From: Galliscardovia ingluviei
GTDB lineage: Bacteria; Actinomycetota; Actinomycetes; Actinomycetales; Bifidobacteriaceae
Reading direction: 5' to 3'
Length of the DNA stretch: 64,000 nt
NCBI RefSeq assembly: GCF_014635685.1
Contig: NZ_BMDH01000004.1
Location: 1-64,000 of the forward strand
Shown: piece by piece, positions 9,225 through 18,583 of the stretch
How the letters are laid out: each line of letters opens with the position of its first letter
How positions within the stretch are numbered: position 1 is the stretch's first letter
Program-made: the position numbers and the translations under genes
Notes under the pieces: model-generated
What the model was told of the DNA's origin: nothing
The model's database searches: none
The model's input: the letters and a program-made list of their open reading frames with translations, nothing else

Positions 9225-10676
9225 ATGAGCGAAACACAAACAAATCCATTGCGTCCTTTGAGAGTTGCTGTAGTAGGTGCAGGCCCGGCAGGTGTGTATG
9301 CGTCTGATATTCTGCTTCGTCAACTACAAGAAGAGGGTGAAGCATTAGGCATTGGCACTGAGGCGAGTATTGATATTTATGAAAAACTACCAGTGCCATT
9401 TGGTTTAGTGCGTTATGGCGTGGCACCAGACCATCCTGCTATCAAATTTATTGCGGGAGCGTTAGAAAAAACTCTTGATAACCCAAATATTCATTTAATG
9501 GCCAATGTGGAGTTTGGACGCGACATTACTCTTGATGAACTGCAAGAACGCTATGATGCCGTGCTGTTCGCCACCGGCGCTGTTGAGGACAGACCAACTA
9601 CTCTTCCTGGGCGCGAGATAGAAGGTGTTTATGGCGCTGCCGAGTTTGTGGAATGGTACGACGGCTACCCCACTGCACCACGCGAATGGCCATTTGGTGC
9701 ACAATCTGTTGCCGTAATTGGTGGCGGCAATGTGGCTATGGATGTTGCACGATTGCTGATGCGCAATGCCGACGATTTATTGCATACTGATATTCCAGAT
9801 AATGTGTATCAAGGTATTGCTTCTAATCCTGCTACCGAACTGCATTTATTCATTCGTAGAGGCCCAGCGCAAGCAAAATTCAGCGTGCAAGAGTTGCGCG
9901 AAATGGAAAAGCTCCCAGGCGTGCAGCTCATTATCAATGAAGAGGATTTTGATTTAGATGAGGAAACCATTGAAGTTGCTGGCAAAGATAAGCTGACACG
10001 TCAAATGGTAGAAGAGCTTTTCGTTATCAAAGAGATGGCAGAAGATATGGAAGATGATGGGGATACTGATTTTGAAGGTAACCCTGCTACCAAGCGCTAT
10101 TTCATACACTTCTATACGGATCCTGTAGAAATTCTTGATGACGGTAATGGTCATGTTGGCGGTATTCGCATAGAGCGCACCGAAGTGGATCCTCATGGCA
10201 AGATGAGCCGCACTGGAGAGCTTGAGGAATACCCTGTGCAAGCGGTATATCATGCAATTGGCTACAAGCCTGCGCAAGTTGCCGGCATTCCATACGATGA
10301 GCAGAAGTACACGTTGTGCAATGATACTGGTCGCGTGCTCACCGCCCCAGATGGTGAGGTTATTGCAGGCGTGTATGCCACTGGATGGGCGAAGCGTGGA
10401 CCTGTGGGATTGATTGGTTCTACAAAATCCGATGCTTTAGAGACGGTACATCATATGCTCCAAGACTGGGCGGCAAGCGAAACTCATGGGCGTATAGCAG
10501 TACATCCTGAGCCAGAGGCGGCAATGAGCTTGCTCGCTGAACGTGGCGTACAACCTATCGATTTTGCCGGTTGGAAACGAGTAGATGCTTTTGAGCGTGC
10601 ACGTGGCGCAGAAGTCGGGCGTGAACATATTAAGGTTGTAGACCCGGAGCAGATGCGCACTCTTGCCAAAGGATAA
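9225..10676 (+). CDS. ferredoxin/adrenodoxin-type NADP+ reductase (FprA-like)
   Basis: A 483-residue two-nucleotide-domain flavoprotein of the adrenodoxin reductase family. It begins with an FAD motif VAVVGAGPAGVYASD, followed by the family sequence EKLPVPFGLVRYGVAPDHP. An NADP-binding motif VIGGGNVAMDVAR lies near residue 165 and the C-terminal FAD contact is GVYATGWAKRGPVGLIGS. The enzyme moves electrons between NADPH and ferredoxin or flavodoxin in the cytoplasm. The ATG at 9225 has no good ribosome site, but a TAGGCT box lies 7 nt upstream, so a leaderless message is possible. The gene is followed 51 nt later by htpX on the same strand. Confidence 0.9.
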   Translation: MSETQTNPLRPLRVAVVGAGPAGVYASDILLRQLQEEGEALGIGTEASIDIYEKLPVPFGLVRYGVAPDHPAIKFIAGALEKTLDNPNIHLMANVEFGRDITLDELQERYDAVLFATGAVEDRPTTLPGREIEGVYGAAEFVEWYDGYPTAPREWPFGAQSVAVIGGGNVAMDVARLLMRNADDLLHTDIPDNVYQGIASNPATELHLFIRRGPAQAKFSVQELREMEKLPGVQLIINEEDFDLDEETIEVAGKDKLTRQMVEELFVIKEMAEDMEDDGDTDFEGNPATKRYFIHFYTDPVEILDDGNGHVGGIRIERTEVDPHGKMSRTGELEEYPVQAVYHAIGYKPAQVAGIPYDEQKYTLCNDTGRVLTAPDGEVIAGVYATGWAKRGPVGLIGSTKSDALETVHHMLQDWAASETHGRIAVHPEPEAAMSLLAERGVQPIDFAGWKRVDAFERARGAEVGREHIKVVDPEQMRTLAKG

Positions 10677-10727
10677 CGGCTAATGCATTTGAGTTACTCA
10701 GTAGTTCGTATGTTGAAGTAGGTTGCT

Positions 10728-11657
10728 ATGAATACGCAGTTTCATGTTCGAGGGCATTTTAACGGTTTGAAAACCACACTGTTATTTGCCGTGATGTGGG
10801 CTATTATTATGCTCATTTGGGGATTAACAGGCGGCAGAACTGATACTCTCGGCATTTATATTGGTATCGGCTTGGTTACCACATTTGCCAGTTACTGGTT
10901 TAGCGATAAACTTGCTATTGCATCTATGCAAGCTCGCGAAGTCAGTGAGCAAGAAGCTCCTGCACTGTATCGCATTGTGCGCGAACTTTCTGCACGCGCT
11001 GGCAAGCCAATGCCACGCATCTATATCGCGCCAACAATGAGCCCAAATGCCTTTGCAACCGGTCGCAATGAACGTCATGCAGCAGTATGCTGCACCCAAG
11101 GTATTTTGCAGATTTTGAATGAGCGAGAACTGCGCGGTGTGCTCGGTCACGAGCTTATGCACGTGTATAACCATGATATTTTAACCGGCGCTATTGCTTC
11201 TGCAATGTCTACTATTATCACGTATTTAGGATACTCACTAATGTGGTTTGGTAGCTCCAGCAGAGACGAAGAAGGTAACCGTGGCGGTAATGCACTTGGC
11301 ATTCTAGTCGCTTACATTTTAGCTCCTATCGGTGCCTCGCTGATTCAGATGGCAATTTCTCGAACGCGCGAGTTTGACGCTGATGAAGATGGAAGTAGGC
11401 TCACCGGCGATCCAGAAGCGCTGGCGAGCGCATTACAAGCGATTGAGCGTGGAGTGCATACTGTACCTATGCCACAAACTGCTGGTACACAAAGTGCAAG
11501 CGCGTTGATGATTGCTAATCCATTTTCTGCACAGGGGTTGAGCAGGCTTTTCTCCACTCACCCACCTACTGAGGAGCGCATTGCCCGACTGATAGGTATG
11601 CGCGATCAGATGCGCGCTGCTGGTATTGCACCAGGTAGCGTTGTGGCACTTGATTAA
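10728..11657 (+). CDS. htpX: HtpX-type membrane zinc metalloprotease
   Basis: M48 peptidase of 309 residues, integral to the cytoplasmic membrane and involved in turnover of damaged membrane proteins. Two membrane helices are near residues 13-30 and 35-55. The zinc motif HELMH is at residues 141-145, and the third ligand is the Glu in SRTREFDAD. Further hydrophobic segments lie in between, and the C-terminal LFSTHPPTEERIARL motif is typical. The length is close to the family norm. It lies downstream of the FprA-like gene and may be co-transcribed with it. A four-copy 11-bp repeat and then a terminator follow the stop. Confidence 0.93.
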   Translation: MNTQFHVRGHFNGLKTTLLFAVMWAIIMLIWGLTGGRTDTLGIYIGIGLVTTFASYWFSDKLAIASMQAREVSEQEAPALYRIVRELSARAGKPMPRIYIAPTMSPNAFATGRNERHAAVCCTQGILQILNERELRGVLGHELMHVYNHDILTGAIASAMSTIITYLGYSLMWFGSSSRDEEGNRGGNALGILVAYILAPIGASLIQMAISRTREFDADEDGSRLTGDPEALASALQAIERGVHTVPMPQTAGTQSASALMIANPFSAQGLSRLFSTHPPTEERIARLIGMRDQMRAAGIAPGSVVALD

Positions 11658-11671
11658 AGGGTAATCAGTGT

Positions 11672-11715
11672 TTGGCTAGTGATTGACTAGCGCTTGACTA
11701 ATGATTGACTAGTGA
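11672..11715 (+). repeat. 11-bp direct repeat, four tandem copies
   Basis: Four contiguous units start at 11672, 11683, 11694 and 11705: TTGGCTAGTGA, TTGACTAGCGC, TTGACTAATGA, TTGACTAGTGA. The array begins 14 nt after the htpX stop codon and ends just before the terminator. The period is close to one helical turn. Confidence 0.85.
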
Positions 11716-11722
11716 ACTGACA

Positions 11723-11761
11723 CACAGCCCCTTCCATTTGATTTACTGTGAAGGGGTTGTG
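11723..11761. terminator. hairpin terminator after htpX
   Basis: CACAGCCCCTTC pairs with GAAGGGGTTGTG (12 bp, one G-T pair, 15-nt loop). There is no long T run. Confidence 0.65.
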
Positions 11762-11868
11762 CTACAATAACCTAGGCTTTGCACAATGCATGCAAATAGG
11801 TTTGCACTAGCGCGAGTGATGTTATATATCTTGCACTTTTGCAACACTATCGAGTTGTGCGAACTTGT

Positions 11869-11939
11869 GCGGATGTAGTTCATCGGTAGAACGACAGCTT
11901 CCCAAGCTGTAGAGGCGGGTTCGACTCCCGTCATCCGCT
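11869..11939 (+). tRNA. tRNA-Gly (anticodon CCC)
   Basis: 71 nt. The acceptor GCGGATG pairs with CATCCGC, with discriminator T. The anticodon stem-loop CAGCTTCCCAAGCTG carries CCC, and the T arm has GGTTCGACTCC. CCA is not encoded. Confidence 0.95.
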
Positions 11940-12050
11940 CTTTTGCACGAACTTTAATGAACATACTGGCTGCTGAATAGCACTGTCATTAATTCTTTAA
12001 TAAAACTTGATCGCGATATACATACGACACAGCTGAAAAATCACTCTTTC

Positions 12051-12947
12051 TCAACTTAGAATCGAGGAAGCTGCTGTTCCTATTGCTACAACCAGCAACA
12101 ATATGCCAAAGAGCATAGTTAGTGTACTTTCTCTGACATGGCGCGATGTAGGCGCTCCAATAAGTCCACCCAGCATAGACGCCGCGGCGAATGATAATAC
12201 AACTATCCAATCGACATGAATATGAGCATCAACACGTGATATCAACCCGACAGCCGATGCAATAATCATCACAATTAGAGATGTTGACGAAGCTTCTCTA
12301 ACTGAGAAACCAAGAGCCAAAACCAGCATAGGAACAACTGCAAAGCCACCCCCAACGCCAAAGAATCCAGTGAGCAAGCCCGTCAATGAAGAACATAACA
12401 TTAGTAAGAGTAAGCTTTGTTTTGCATTGGAAGTTTTCTGTTTACTCCGATGATTTGGATCGCGAGCTAGATATTCGTTTTTTTGCGCAGATTTTTGGAC
12501 AGAGTTTTGCTCATTGCCCTCATTTTTTTCGTTTTGGGTACCCTGTTCCTCGTGTGCCAAATCCTCGCGCTCCAAACGGCGAGCACGGACTGCTTTGTTA
12601 AGCATCAGAACGCCTACCACAGCAAGAAGTATGCTAAACAATATCATCAGTATGTCTGAAGGAACATACACCGATATTCGTGAGCCACAAATTGTACCAA
12701 TACTCGAAAGCAGACCGAAGATCAGCCCGTCTCTCCATCGGATATGCCCTTCTCGCTGGCGTGGGATTATGGATACCAGCGCTGTTAATCCAACAATAAC
12801 CAATGACCCCATAGATGCCGCATGCGGCTCTTGTCCAAGTAAATATACAAGGACTGGTACTGAGAGTATGCCTCCCCCAGCACCTAATGCTCCAACGACA
12901 ATACCAACTCCTAAACCAACAAATATCGACAGTATTAAATTCCCCAC
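12051..12947 (-). CDS. TauE/SafE (DUF81) family anion exporter
   Basis: A polytopic membrane protein of 298 residues with two copies of the family's glycine-rich half, GALGAGGGILSVPVLVYLLG near the N terminus and GFFGVGGGFAVVPMLVLALG after residue 165. A charged E/N/Q/K-rich cytoplasmic loop of about 45 residues joins them. The family exports or imports sulfite, sulfate, sulfoacetate and related anions. The ATG has AAAGGA five bases upstream. It is the last gene in the minus-strand run MFS transporter, sulfatase, maturase, TauE, 110 nt after the maturase, so export of sulfate or sulfite released by the sulfatase is the natural inference. Confidence 0.85.
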   Translation of the reverse strand: MGNLILSIFVGLGVGIVVGALGAGGGILSVPVLVYLLGQEPHAASMGSLVIVGLTALVSIIPRQREGHIRWRDGLIFGLLSSIGTICGSRISVYVPSDILMILFSILLAVVGVLMLNKAVRARRLEREDLAHEEQGTQNEKNEGNEQNSVQKSAQKNEYLARDPNHRSKQKTSNAKQSLLLLMLCSSLTGLLTGFFGVGGGFAVVPMLVLALGFSVREASSTSLIVMIIASAVGLISRVDAHIHVDWIVVLSFAAASMLGGLIGAPTSRHVRESTLTMLFGILLLVVAIGTAASSILS

Positions 12948-13057
12948 ATCCTATCCTTTTGATTAAAAGTGCGTTGCGGATACAGCCTTATATCTCAATC
13001 CGAAAGCAATATGAAAAAACGTAAAAATACTTGCATAACTTAGGTGCACGACACAAG

Positions 13058-14398
13058 CTATTTTGCACGTACTTGTTGGCGCACCTGAGGTTTCATAATT
13101 TCAGCAGGGGCGCTCCCAGCTCTCAATAATCTTGCCATGCCAACAATATCAGGCCGAATATGTCCATAAAACTTCGTATAGCCAGGGCATAAATAATTTT
13201 GTCCCAGTTGCCCATCTTTCGAAGTAACGAATCGATCTTTAGGACAACCCCCATTACACATCCGTAAAAACGGGCATTTTCGACACTGATCAGTAAGTTG
13301 AACACGTTTCTTTGTCGCAAAACGTCTCATCGTTTCGTTATGTGCAAGATTAAAAAAATCCTCCTGCATAACATTGCCCACAAGCCAATCAGGTTCTACC
13401 CAATGATCGCACGCATATACGTCACCATTAAATTCGAGGGCAAAATTATTGCCACATTCTGGCGCATGCACGCATACTGTGTATTGATTAAATAATGCGC
13501 CTAGTGCTGCGTCAAAATCCTGCACATACACATGTCCAACATCATGCGTTATCCATTCATCGAAGATATCGCATAGGAACTGTCCGTATGCTGCAGGACG
13601 AGTTGAGCGAGATGTTACTGCATCTCCAGCCTGCTTATATAACAGGCTAGTTTTTTTATCACCAGTTGCACGCCATCCATTGTGTTCTGCCCGCTCAAGC
13701 TGAGCTGGATCCACGCGTTCCACAATGGGGATGAATTGCATGAAGTCGGCTCCAAGTTCATCTCGAAAATATTGATAGACCTCAACTCCATGCTGCTCAT
13801 TGGCATGATGCACCGTGCATAAAATATTGCATCGAACTCCTGCCTGTTGCAAGATATTCCAGCCACGCACAACCATATCATGCGTACCTCGTCCCGCACG
13901 GTTAAGACGGTATGCATCATGGTATTGCGCAGGTCCATCCATAGAAACTCCGACAAGCACGTCATGGCGTTTCAAAAAGGCTGCCCATTCATCATCTATA
14001 AGTGTGGCGTTAGTTTGCATTGCATGTACAACATGCTGATTCTTTCGGCGGTACTGTTCACATAATTCAATGAGCTTTTGGTAAAAAGCGAGACCTCGCA
14101 GCGTTGGCTCTCCACCTTGCCATAGCATAGTCACTTCGCCGTCCGGGCTTGCAGCTAAATATTCTGCAACATACTTTGCTAATGTTGCTTCGCTCATTTG
14201 TTGACGCTGCGCATTATAGAGCAGTTCTTTTGAAAGAAAGAAACAGTACTGACAATCAAGGTTACAAGCAGCACCTGTTGGTTTGGCAACAACAGAGAAT
14301 GGCAATTGTCTACGCTGTAATGGTTGTATAGGTACTTTTTGTTCCTCGATATCCCATACTGCCGTACCTGCATTATGCTTCTGCATTGCGTTGTTCAA
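13058..14398 (-). CDS. anaerobic sulfatase-maturating enzyme (radical SAM, SPASM)
   Basis: Oxidises the active-site Cys or Ser of a sulfatase to formylglycine without oxygen. The radical-SAM motif CNLDCQYC lies near residue 45-52, then WQGGEPTLRG. The C-terminal SPASM cysteines are CVHAPECGNN, DVYACDHW and CRKCPFLRMCNGGCPKDR. A TTG at 14398 has AGGAG five bases upstream; ATGs at 14386 and 14416 are alternatives. The gene is directly downstream of the sulfatase it presumably activates, separated by a 16-bp inverted repeat. The same gene pair occurs in the bifidobacterial ats clusters. Length (about 446) fits anSMEs. Confidence 0.92.
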   Translation of the reverse strand: MNNAMQKHNAGTAVWDIEEQKVPIQPLQRRQLPFSVVAKPTGAACNLDCQYCFFLSKELLYNAQRQQMSEATLAKYVAEYLAASPDGEVTMLWQGGEPTLRGLAFYQKLIELCEQYRRKNQHVVHAMQTNATLIDDEWAAFLKRHDVLVGVSMDGPAQYHDAYRLNRAGRGTHDMVVRGWNILQQAGVRCNILCTVHHANEQHGVEVYQYFRDELGADFMQFIPIVERVDPAQLERAEHNGWRATGDKKTSLLYKQAGDAVTSRSTRPAAYGQFLCDIFDEWITHDVGHVYVQDFDAALGALFNQYTVCVHAPECGNNFALEFNGDVYACDHWVEPDWLVGNVMQEDFFNLAHNETMRRFATKKRVQLTDQCRKCPFLRMCNGGCPKDRFVTSKDGQLGQNYLCPGYTKFYGHIRPDIVGMARLLRAGSAPAEIMKPQVRQQVRAK

Positions 14399-14422
14399 GG
14401 TTACTCCTGCTCGCATTGTCAG

Positions 14423-14475
14423 TGATCATTCGGTAGCACTCTGCCGATACCACAGCAAATGCTACCGAATGATCA
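14423..14475 (-). other. perfect 16-bp inverted repeat between sulfatase and maturase genes
   Basis: TGATCATTCGGTAGCA (14423-14438) is the exact complement of 14460-14475, with a 21-nt loop. It lies between the sulfatase stop and the maturase start, with no T run. It may be a partial terminator or an RNA-stability element that sets the ratio of the two proteins. Confidence 0.8.
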
Positions 14476-14482
14476 TGTATTG

Positions 14483-16003
14483 TTACTTAGCTACTTCATC
14501 CCAATCGGAACGTGCTGTGTTCTTTAATGGGATATCAAAGTCTGTCATTGCCGCCATCCATTTCGCAAACGATCTGTCACCTCGTTGCGCGAGCTGGCTA
14601 TATAACTCTTTTGCCATATCTCGTCTGACTGAATCATAGGCCGGAGCCGTATATACATTATTCATTTCTGACGGATCTTGTTTAAGGTCATACAGCTCAT
14701 TAATGGATTCATGGTTGATAACAAGCTTATAATCGTCGGTGCGTAACATACGCTGCTGAATAGGAAAATGCAAACCATGGAACTCACAAACGATATTCTT
14801 TCTCCAATCATCAACCGGTAAACCAGCTGCAAGGTTGACTACAGAGCGACCATCTTCGACTTGATCTGGATCTAATCCAGCTATCTCCATAAAGGTTGCG
14901 GTTAAGTCTATGAGTTGCACGTACTCATCGCACTTTGTACCTTTTGTAAGACCCGGGATGCGCGCAATGAATGGGATACGATATATATCATCATACATTG
15001 CAGGTCCTTTATCATTAAGACGATGAGAACCCGTAAATTCGCCGTGGTCAGCACAGAAGAACATTGCTGTATCATCCATTAAGCCGAGTTCACGTGCCGC
15101 GTCGAGAATGCGCCCGATTTCGAAATCGATCATGGCTACATATCCCCAATACACAGCAATCAGTTTCTTCCACTGCTCATTATTAAATGATGAAGTGGAC
15201 CAGTATACTGCATAATTCTCTTGAACTGGTGGTTTTCCTACTAAGGTATCACCAAAGCTCTTTGGAAGAGTAATCTTACTTGGATCAATTAGATCAAACC
15301 ATTCATCAGGGAGGAAGTACGGTAGATGTGGACCGAAGAAATGCACATCTAAGCTAAACGGCTTACCCGTTTCCTTATAGTCTTGAGCGTATTGCTTGAG
15401 TCGCTGAATTGTCCTATCGGCAATGAAGCGCTCAAAGGTTGCTTCTTCAGGCTGATCCAATCGCGCGGCAATAATATGCCCATCACGGTTGCCAGGTAGC
15501 TTTCCTCTCCAAATATCGTGTGCTTTAACTGGCGGTAAGTTATTCTCTTCCAACCATGCTACATATTCTTCATTAGCAACAGGGTTTTCAGCTCCCCAGA
15601 AGGTATCATCATCTGCACCAAACTTATCTGGTAAGTTAGTACCGCAATGATATTTGCCAACCATACCAACGTTGTATCCTGCATCACGTAAGGCTTGAGT
15701 ATAAGTCCAATCGGTTACTGGGATTGCCGTTGAGTATGCAATATTCCATTCTGGATTTGCTAAAGTCTGGTGCTTAAATGGCAGTTTTCCTGTGAGCATT
15801 GACGAACGCGCTGGCGTACAAATTGCCGATGGGGTAAATGCTTTGGTAAAAAGACATCCATCTTCAGCAAGACTATCAATATGTGGAGTTTGCGCATATT
15901 GATTGCCCATACAACCAAGCGTATCTATTCTATGCTGGTCAGTCATAAAAGTAATTATGTTGCGTACATTCTTAGGGACAATACGTTGAGAATTTTCTGA
16001 CAT
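14483..16003 (-). CDS. cytoplasmic type I sulfatase, likely N-acetylglucosamine-6-sulfatase
   Basis: Arylsulfatase-superfamily hydrolase of about 506 residues. The signature ICTPARSSMLTGKLP carries the Cys (residue 62) that becomes formylglycine. The metal-binding FMTDQHRIDT segment is near the N terminus and FFCADHGEFTGSHRLNDKGPAMYDD carries the second metal group. The ATG at 16003 follows AAGGAG; a start 15 nt earlier is less likely. No signal peptide is present, so the substrate must be imported, which fits the MFS gene just upstream. The GlcNAc-6-sulfate assignment is inferred from the adjoining nagK-nagB-nagA genes and the known Bifidobacterium breve ats2 system. It depends on the maturase downstream for activity. 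Confidence 0.88.
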   Translation of the reverse strand: MSENSQRIVPKNVRNIITFMTDQHRIDTLGCMGNQYAQTPHIDSLAEDGCLFTKAFTPSAICTPARSSMLTGKLPFKHQTLANPEWNIAYSTAIPVTDWTYTQALRDAGYNVGMVGKYHCGTNLPDKFGADDDTFWGAENPVANEEYVAWLEENNLPPVKAHDIWRGKLPGNRDGHIIAARLDQPEEATFERFIADRTIQRLKQYAQDYKETGKPFSLDVHFFGPHLPYFLPDEWFDLIDPSKITLPKSFGDTLVGKPPVQENYAVYWSTSSFNNEQWKKLIAVYWGYVAMIDFEIGRILDAARELGLMDDTAMFFCADHGEFTGSHRLNDKGPAMYDDIYRIPFIARIPGLTKGTKCDEYVQLIDLTATFMEIAGLDPDQVEDGRSVVNLAAGLPVDDWRKNIVCEFHGLHFPIQQRMLRTDDYKLVINHESINELYDLKQDPSEMNNVYTAPAYDSVRRDMAKELYSQLAQRGDRSFAKWMAAMTDFDIPLKNTARSDWDEVAK

Positions 16004-16085
16004 CTCGCTCCTTTTCAATTACTGTAAAGTCCGTATAATTTCATAAATCTATATAGCTACGAGTTGCAGCATGCGTGATACTCGA

Positions 16086-17513
16086 TTACTCTCCCATTTC
16101 TTCCAAAGACTTACCCGTAGTTTCATGCAGATATTTCTTGGCGAAAATAACAGCAAGAACACCGAATGCGAAGAAAATCCAGTATGCTACGGCTGGAGAC
16201 CAGTTCACAACATATGGGAAGAGCAAAACTACAACGAAGTTCACTAAGAAGTCAGCACCTGATGCCATCGACATGGCGCTTCCACGGATCTGATTCGGGA
16301 ACATTTCTCCCATCATAACCGAGAAGATTGGACCCCATGAAGAAGTGAATCCGAGGAGGAAGCAGCAGAGCGCAGCAACAGCGAGGAAACCGAGTATTGG
16401 GTTATTACTAATGTCCGGACCATTTGGACCTTTTGGCGCAACAGTAAACACAGTCGCGACTACTGCAAGAGAAACGAAAATCAGCGTACCGCCGTACATA
16501 AGCATGCGTTTACGACCAACTTTGTCGACCAATACGATACCAGCGGTGACACCTACGATCTTGAATACCGTAAGAATGAGCGTCTGCTGGAATGCCATGC
16601 TTTCTGGAATACCTACAGCTTCAAATAGTGTGTTTGAATAGAAGAAAATACCATTGGTACCAGTTAATTGCTGGAATGCGGCAAGAGCCATACCAACAAA
16701 GACTAGTCCGCGCCACTTGGAACGAAGAACAGCGAACATGCCCATAACTTGGTGTGTTTCTCCCAAAGATTTCTGGATAGACTTCACTTGCGCTTGGACG
16801 TCTTCCTCTGCAGAAACACGATGTAATACTTGCGCAGCTTCCTGAATCTTGCCCTTAGAAACAAGGTAACGTGGAGACTCAGGAATCAATGGCATAAGAA
16901 TCATGTATACCAAAGCTGGAACAATTAAGCACAAGAACATGCATTGCCACGCTTTAATACCTAAGAATACCTCAGCAGATGAGTTACCAGCGATTTTTGT
17001 CATAACCAGATTAGCAACTGCTGCGAAGAGCAAACCGAGGATAATCGCTAATTGTCGGAAAGAAATCAAACGTCCACGTATTCGTTCAGGAGATATTTCA
17101 GCAACATAACCTGGGGCTACAGTAGTCGCGGCCCCAAAGCCCATACCACCTACAATTCGGCAAAACAGCAAAAATGGGTATCCACCCAAATACGGGCATA
17201 ATGCACCAAAAATTGCCTCAAACATCAATAGTGGGCCTACGAGCAACAGTACACCGCGACGCCCAATATAGTCAGAGAGTCGACCGGCAATAACAGAACC
17301 AATCAATCCACCGATAATGCCTGCCGCTCCAGCGACTCCTTTTGCTAAAGAACCAAGTTGAAATTCGCTACCAACTGCACCGATCGCACCATTGAGTACC
17401 ATTCCTTCAAATCCGTAAAACAGCGGACCTAAAGTAACGATAAGAGCAAGCGTAGTAGCATAGCGTTCTGCTTTACGCGCTCTAGAAGTTGGTGCTACTT
17501 GTGATTCAGACAT
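16086..17513 (-). CDS. MFS sugar porter
   Basis: A twelve-helix major facilitator of 475 residues in the sugar-porter family. Typical motifs are GRLSDYIGRRG (loop 2-3), PESPRYLVSKG after helix 6, and VDKVGRKRMLMYGG (loop 8-9). Such proteins move sugars by proton symport or facilitated diffusion. The start ATG is preceded by AAAGGAG with 7-nt spacing. It is the first gene of the minus-strand sulfatase operon (gap to sulfatase 82 nt), so I infer it imports the sulfated amino sugar, like AtsT of B. breve. The upstream region holds a candidate promoter (TTGTCA - 18 nt - TAGTAT on the minus strand) and a catabolite-element-like sequence. Confidence 0.88.
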   Translation of the reverse strand: MSESQVAPTSRARKAERYATTLALIVTLGPLFYGFEGMVLNGAIGAVGSEFQLGSLAKGVAGAAGIIGGLIGSVIAGRLSDYIGRRGVLLLVGPLLMFEAIFGALCPYLGGYPFLLFCRIVGGMGFGAATTVAPGYVAEISPERIRGRLISFRQLAIILGLLFAAVANLVMTKIAGNSSAEVFLGIKAWQCMFLCLIVPALVYMILMPLIPESPRYLVSKGKIQEAAQVLHRVSAEEDVQAQVKSIQKSLGETHQVMGMFAVLRSKWRGLVFVGMALAAFQQLTGTNGIFFYSNTLFEAVGIPESMAFQQTLILTVFKIVGVTAGIVLVDKVGRKRMLMYGGTLIFVSLAVVATVFTVAPKGPNGPDISNNPILGFLAVAALCCFLLGFTSSWGPIFSVMMGEMFPNQIRGSAMSMASGADFLVNFVVVLLFPYVVNWSPAVAYWIFFAFGVLAVIFAKKYLHETTGKSLEEMGE

Positions 17514-17636
17514 ATAAATCTCCTTTGATCTTGATGCTGAACACCGCCAAAATGGCTTGTACCGAGTATACTACAAATTAATAAACTTTCTTGACAAAAT
17601 AGAAAAAATGTTATTCATTTTATGATATTTCTTCAA

Positions 17637-17650
17637 TGAAAGCGTTTTAG
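17637..17650 (+). promoter_or_regulatory. catabolite-response-like site upstream of the MFS gene
   Basis: TGAAAGCGTTTTAG resembles the LacI/CcpA-type consensus TGNAANCGNTNNCA in its left half and core but deviates at the right end. It lies 124 nt upstream of the transporter start. The assignment is by similarity only. Confidence 0.3.
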
Positions 17651-17743
17651 CTCTATATATATTATTGATATTTCAGGAAATATTTCAAATAGTGAGAATA
17701 TTGATGGTTTACTATAATTGTAATTTATATATACAATATGTAT

Positions 17744-18583
17744 CTACAATGCTATAGTTTGACTCAATACATATTCCTCACCCGGATCAAGAATAACAGC
17801 ATGTTCCCTGCATGCAGCAGCTTCAATACACACGAATCTTTTCCAGTCACAAGCATCTAAATCTGGGATAGCACGTGCACCTTCTTCCCAAGGATTCCAT
17901 ATAACAGTTTGTCTAGAGCCTTCAGCAGTAATGTGCAACACACGACCGTAGCCCTCATCTCGTATATCAATTGGGTTTACTGACTCGTAAATGCGATCAG
18001 TCGCTCCAGCAAGCATGAGATCACCCTTCTGGATACCATTCACTTCTCCAGAGATTGCATTCCAATAGGACGCGCCAGCTAACCCACTTATAACGGTATT
18101 CGAAATATCACTCACCCGAATATACGAATGAAGAGCGCATTCGCATCGAGTTTGAGCTCTCCCTTTATTGCGAATCTTGAGCGCCACTGTCAGCGCTTCC
18201 CCAAAGGTAATGTTATATTGCATATGTAAAGGCGTACGAGCTACATCTGCATCCACACATTCATATTCATAGCACACGCTCGAATGCGACAATTCTTGCC
18301 GATAATCGCAATATTGCCAACGACTTATACGCGCAGTGCCGTGTTTAGGGGATGTATTGGCAGATTTTCCATCCCTATATCCAGCGCTAAACCATGGTGC
18401 AACAATCGGGATGCCACCGCGTATTGCTGCTCCAGCTTGTAGAGATATCGCCTGAGGACGCCATATAACTGGCCACTGACCTTGGGGAGTCCAGGATAAC
18501 ACATGAGCTCCATAATCACTTATTTCTAGAGTAGAATACGCATTTTCAAATTCTCGTATAACAAAATCATCTTTATCATTCAT
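17744..18583 (-). CDS. D-hexose-6-phosphate mutarotase / aldose-1-epimerase-like
   Basis: A 279-residue beta-sandwich protein of the galactose mutarotase superfamily, closest in motif pattern to glucose-6-phosphate 1-epimerase: RGGIPIVAPWF near residue 55, SPKHGTARISRW with the catalytic His, and WNPWEEGARAIPDLDACDWKRFVCIEAA with the catalytic Glu. Such enzymes interconvert alpha and beta anomers of phosphorylated hexoses. It lies on the same strand as the MFS-sulfatase genes but 230 nt upstream of them, and is divergent from the ROK regulator, so it probably belongs to the same regulon. Whether it acts on GlcNAc-6-P is not visible. Confidence 0.78.
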   Translation of the reverse strand: MNDKDDFVIREFENAYSTLEISDYGAHVLSWTPQGQWPVIWRPQAISLQAGAAIRGGIPIVAPWFSAGYRDGKSANTSPKHGTARISRWQYCDYRQELSHSSVCYEYECVDADVARTPLHMQYNITFGEALTVALKIRNKGRAQTRCECALHSYIRVSDISNTVISGLAGASYWNAISGEVNGIQKGDLMLAGATDRIYESVNPIDIRDEGYGRVLHITAEGSRQTVIWNPWEEGARAIPDLDACDWKRFVCIEAAACREHAVILDPGEEYVLSQTIAL

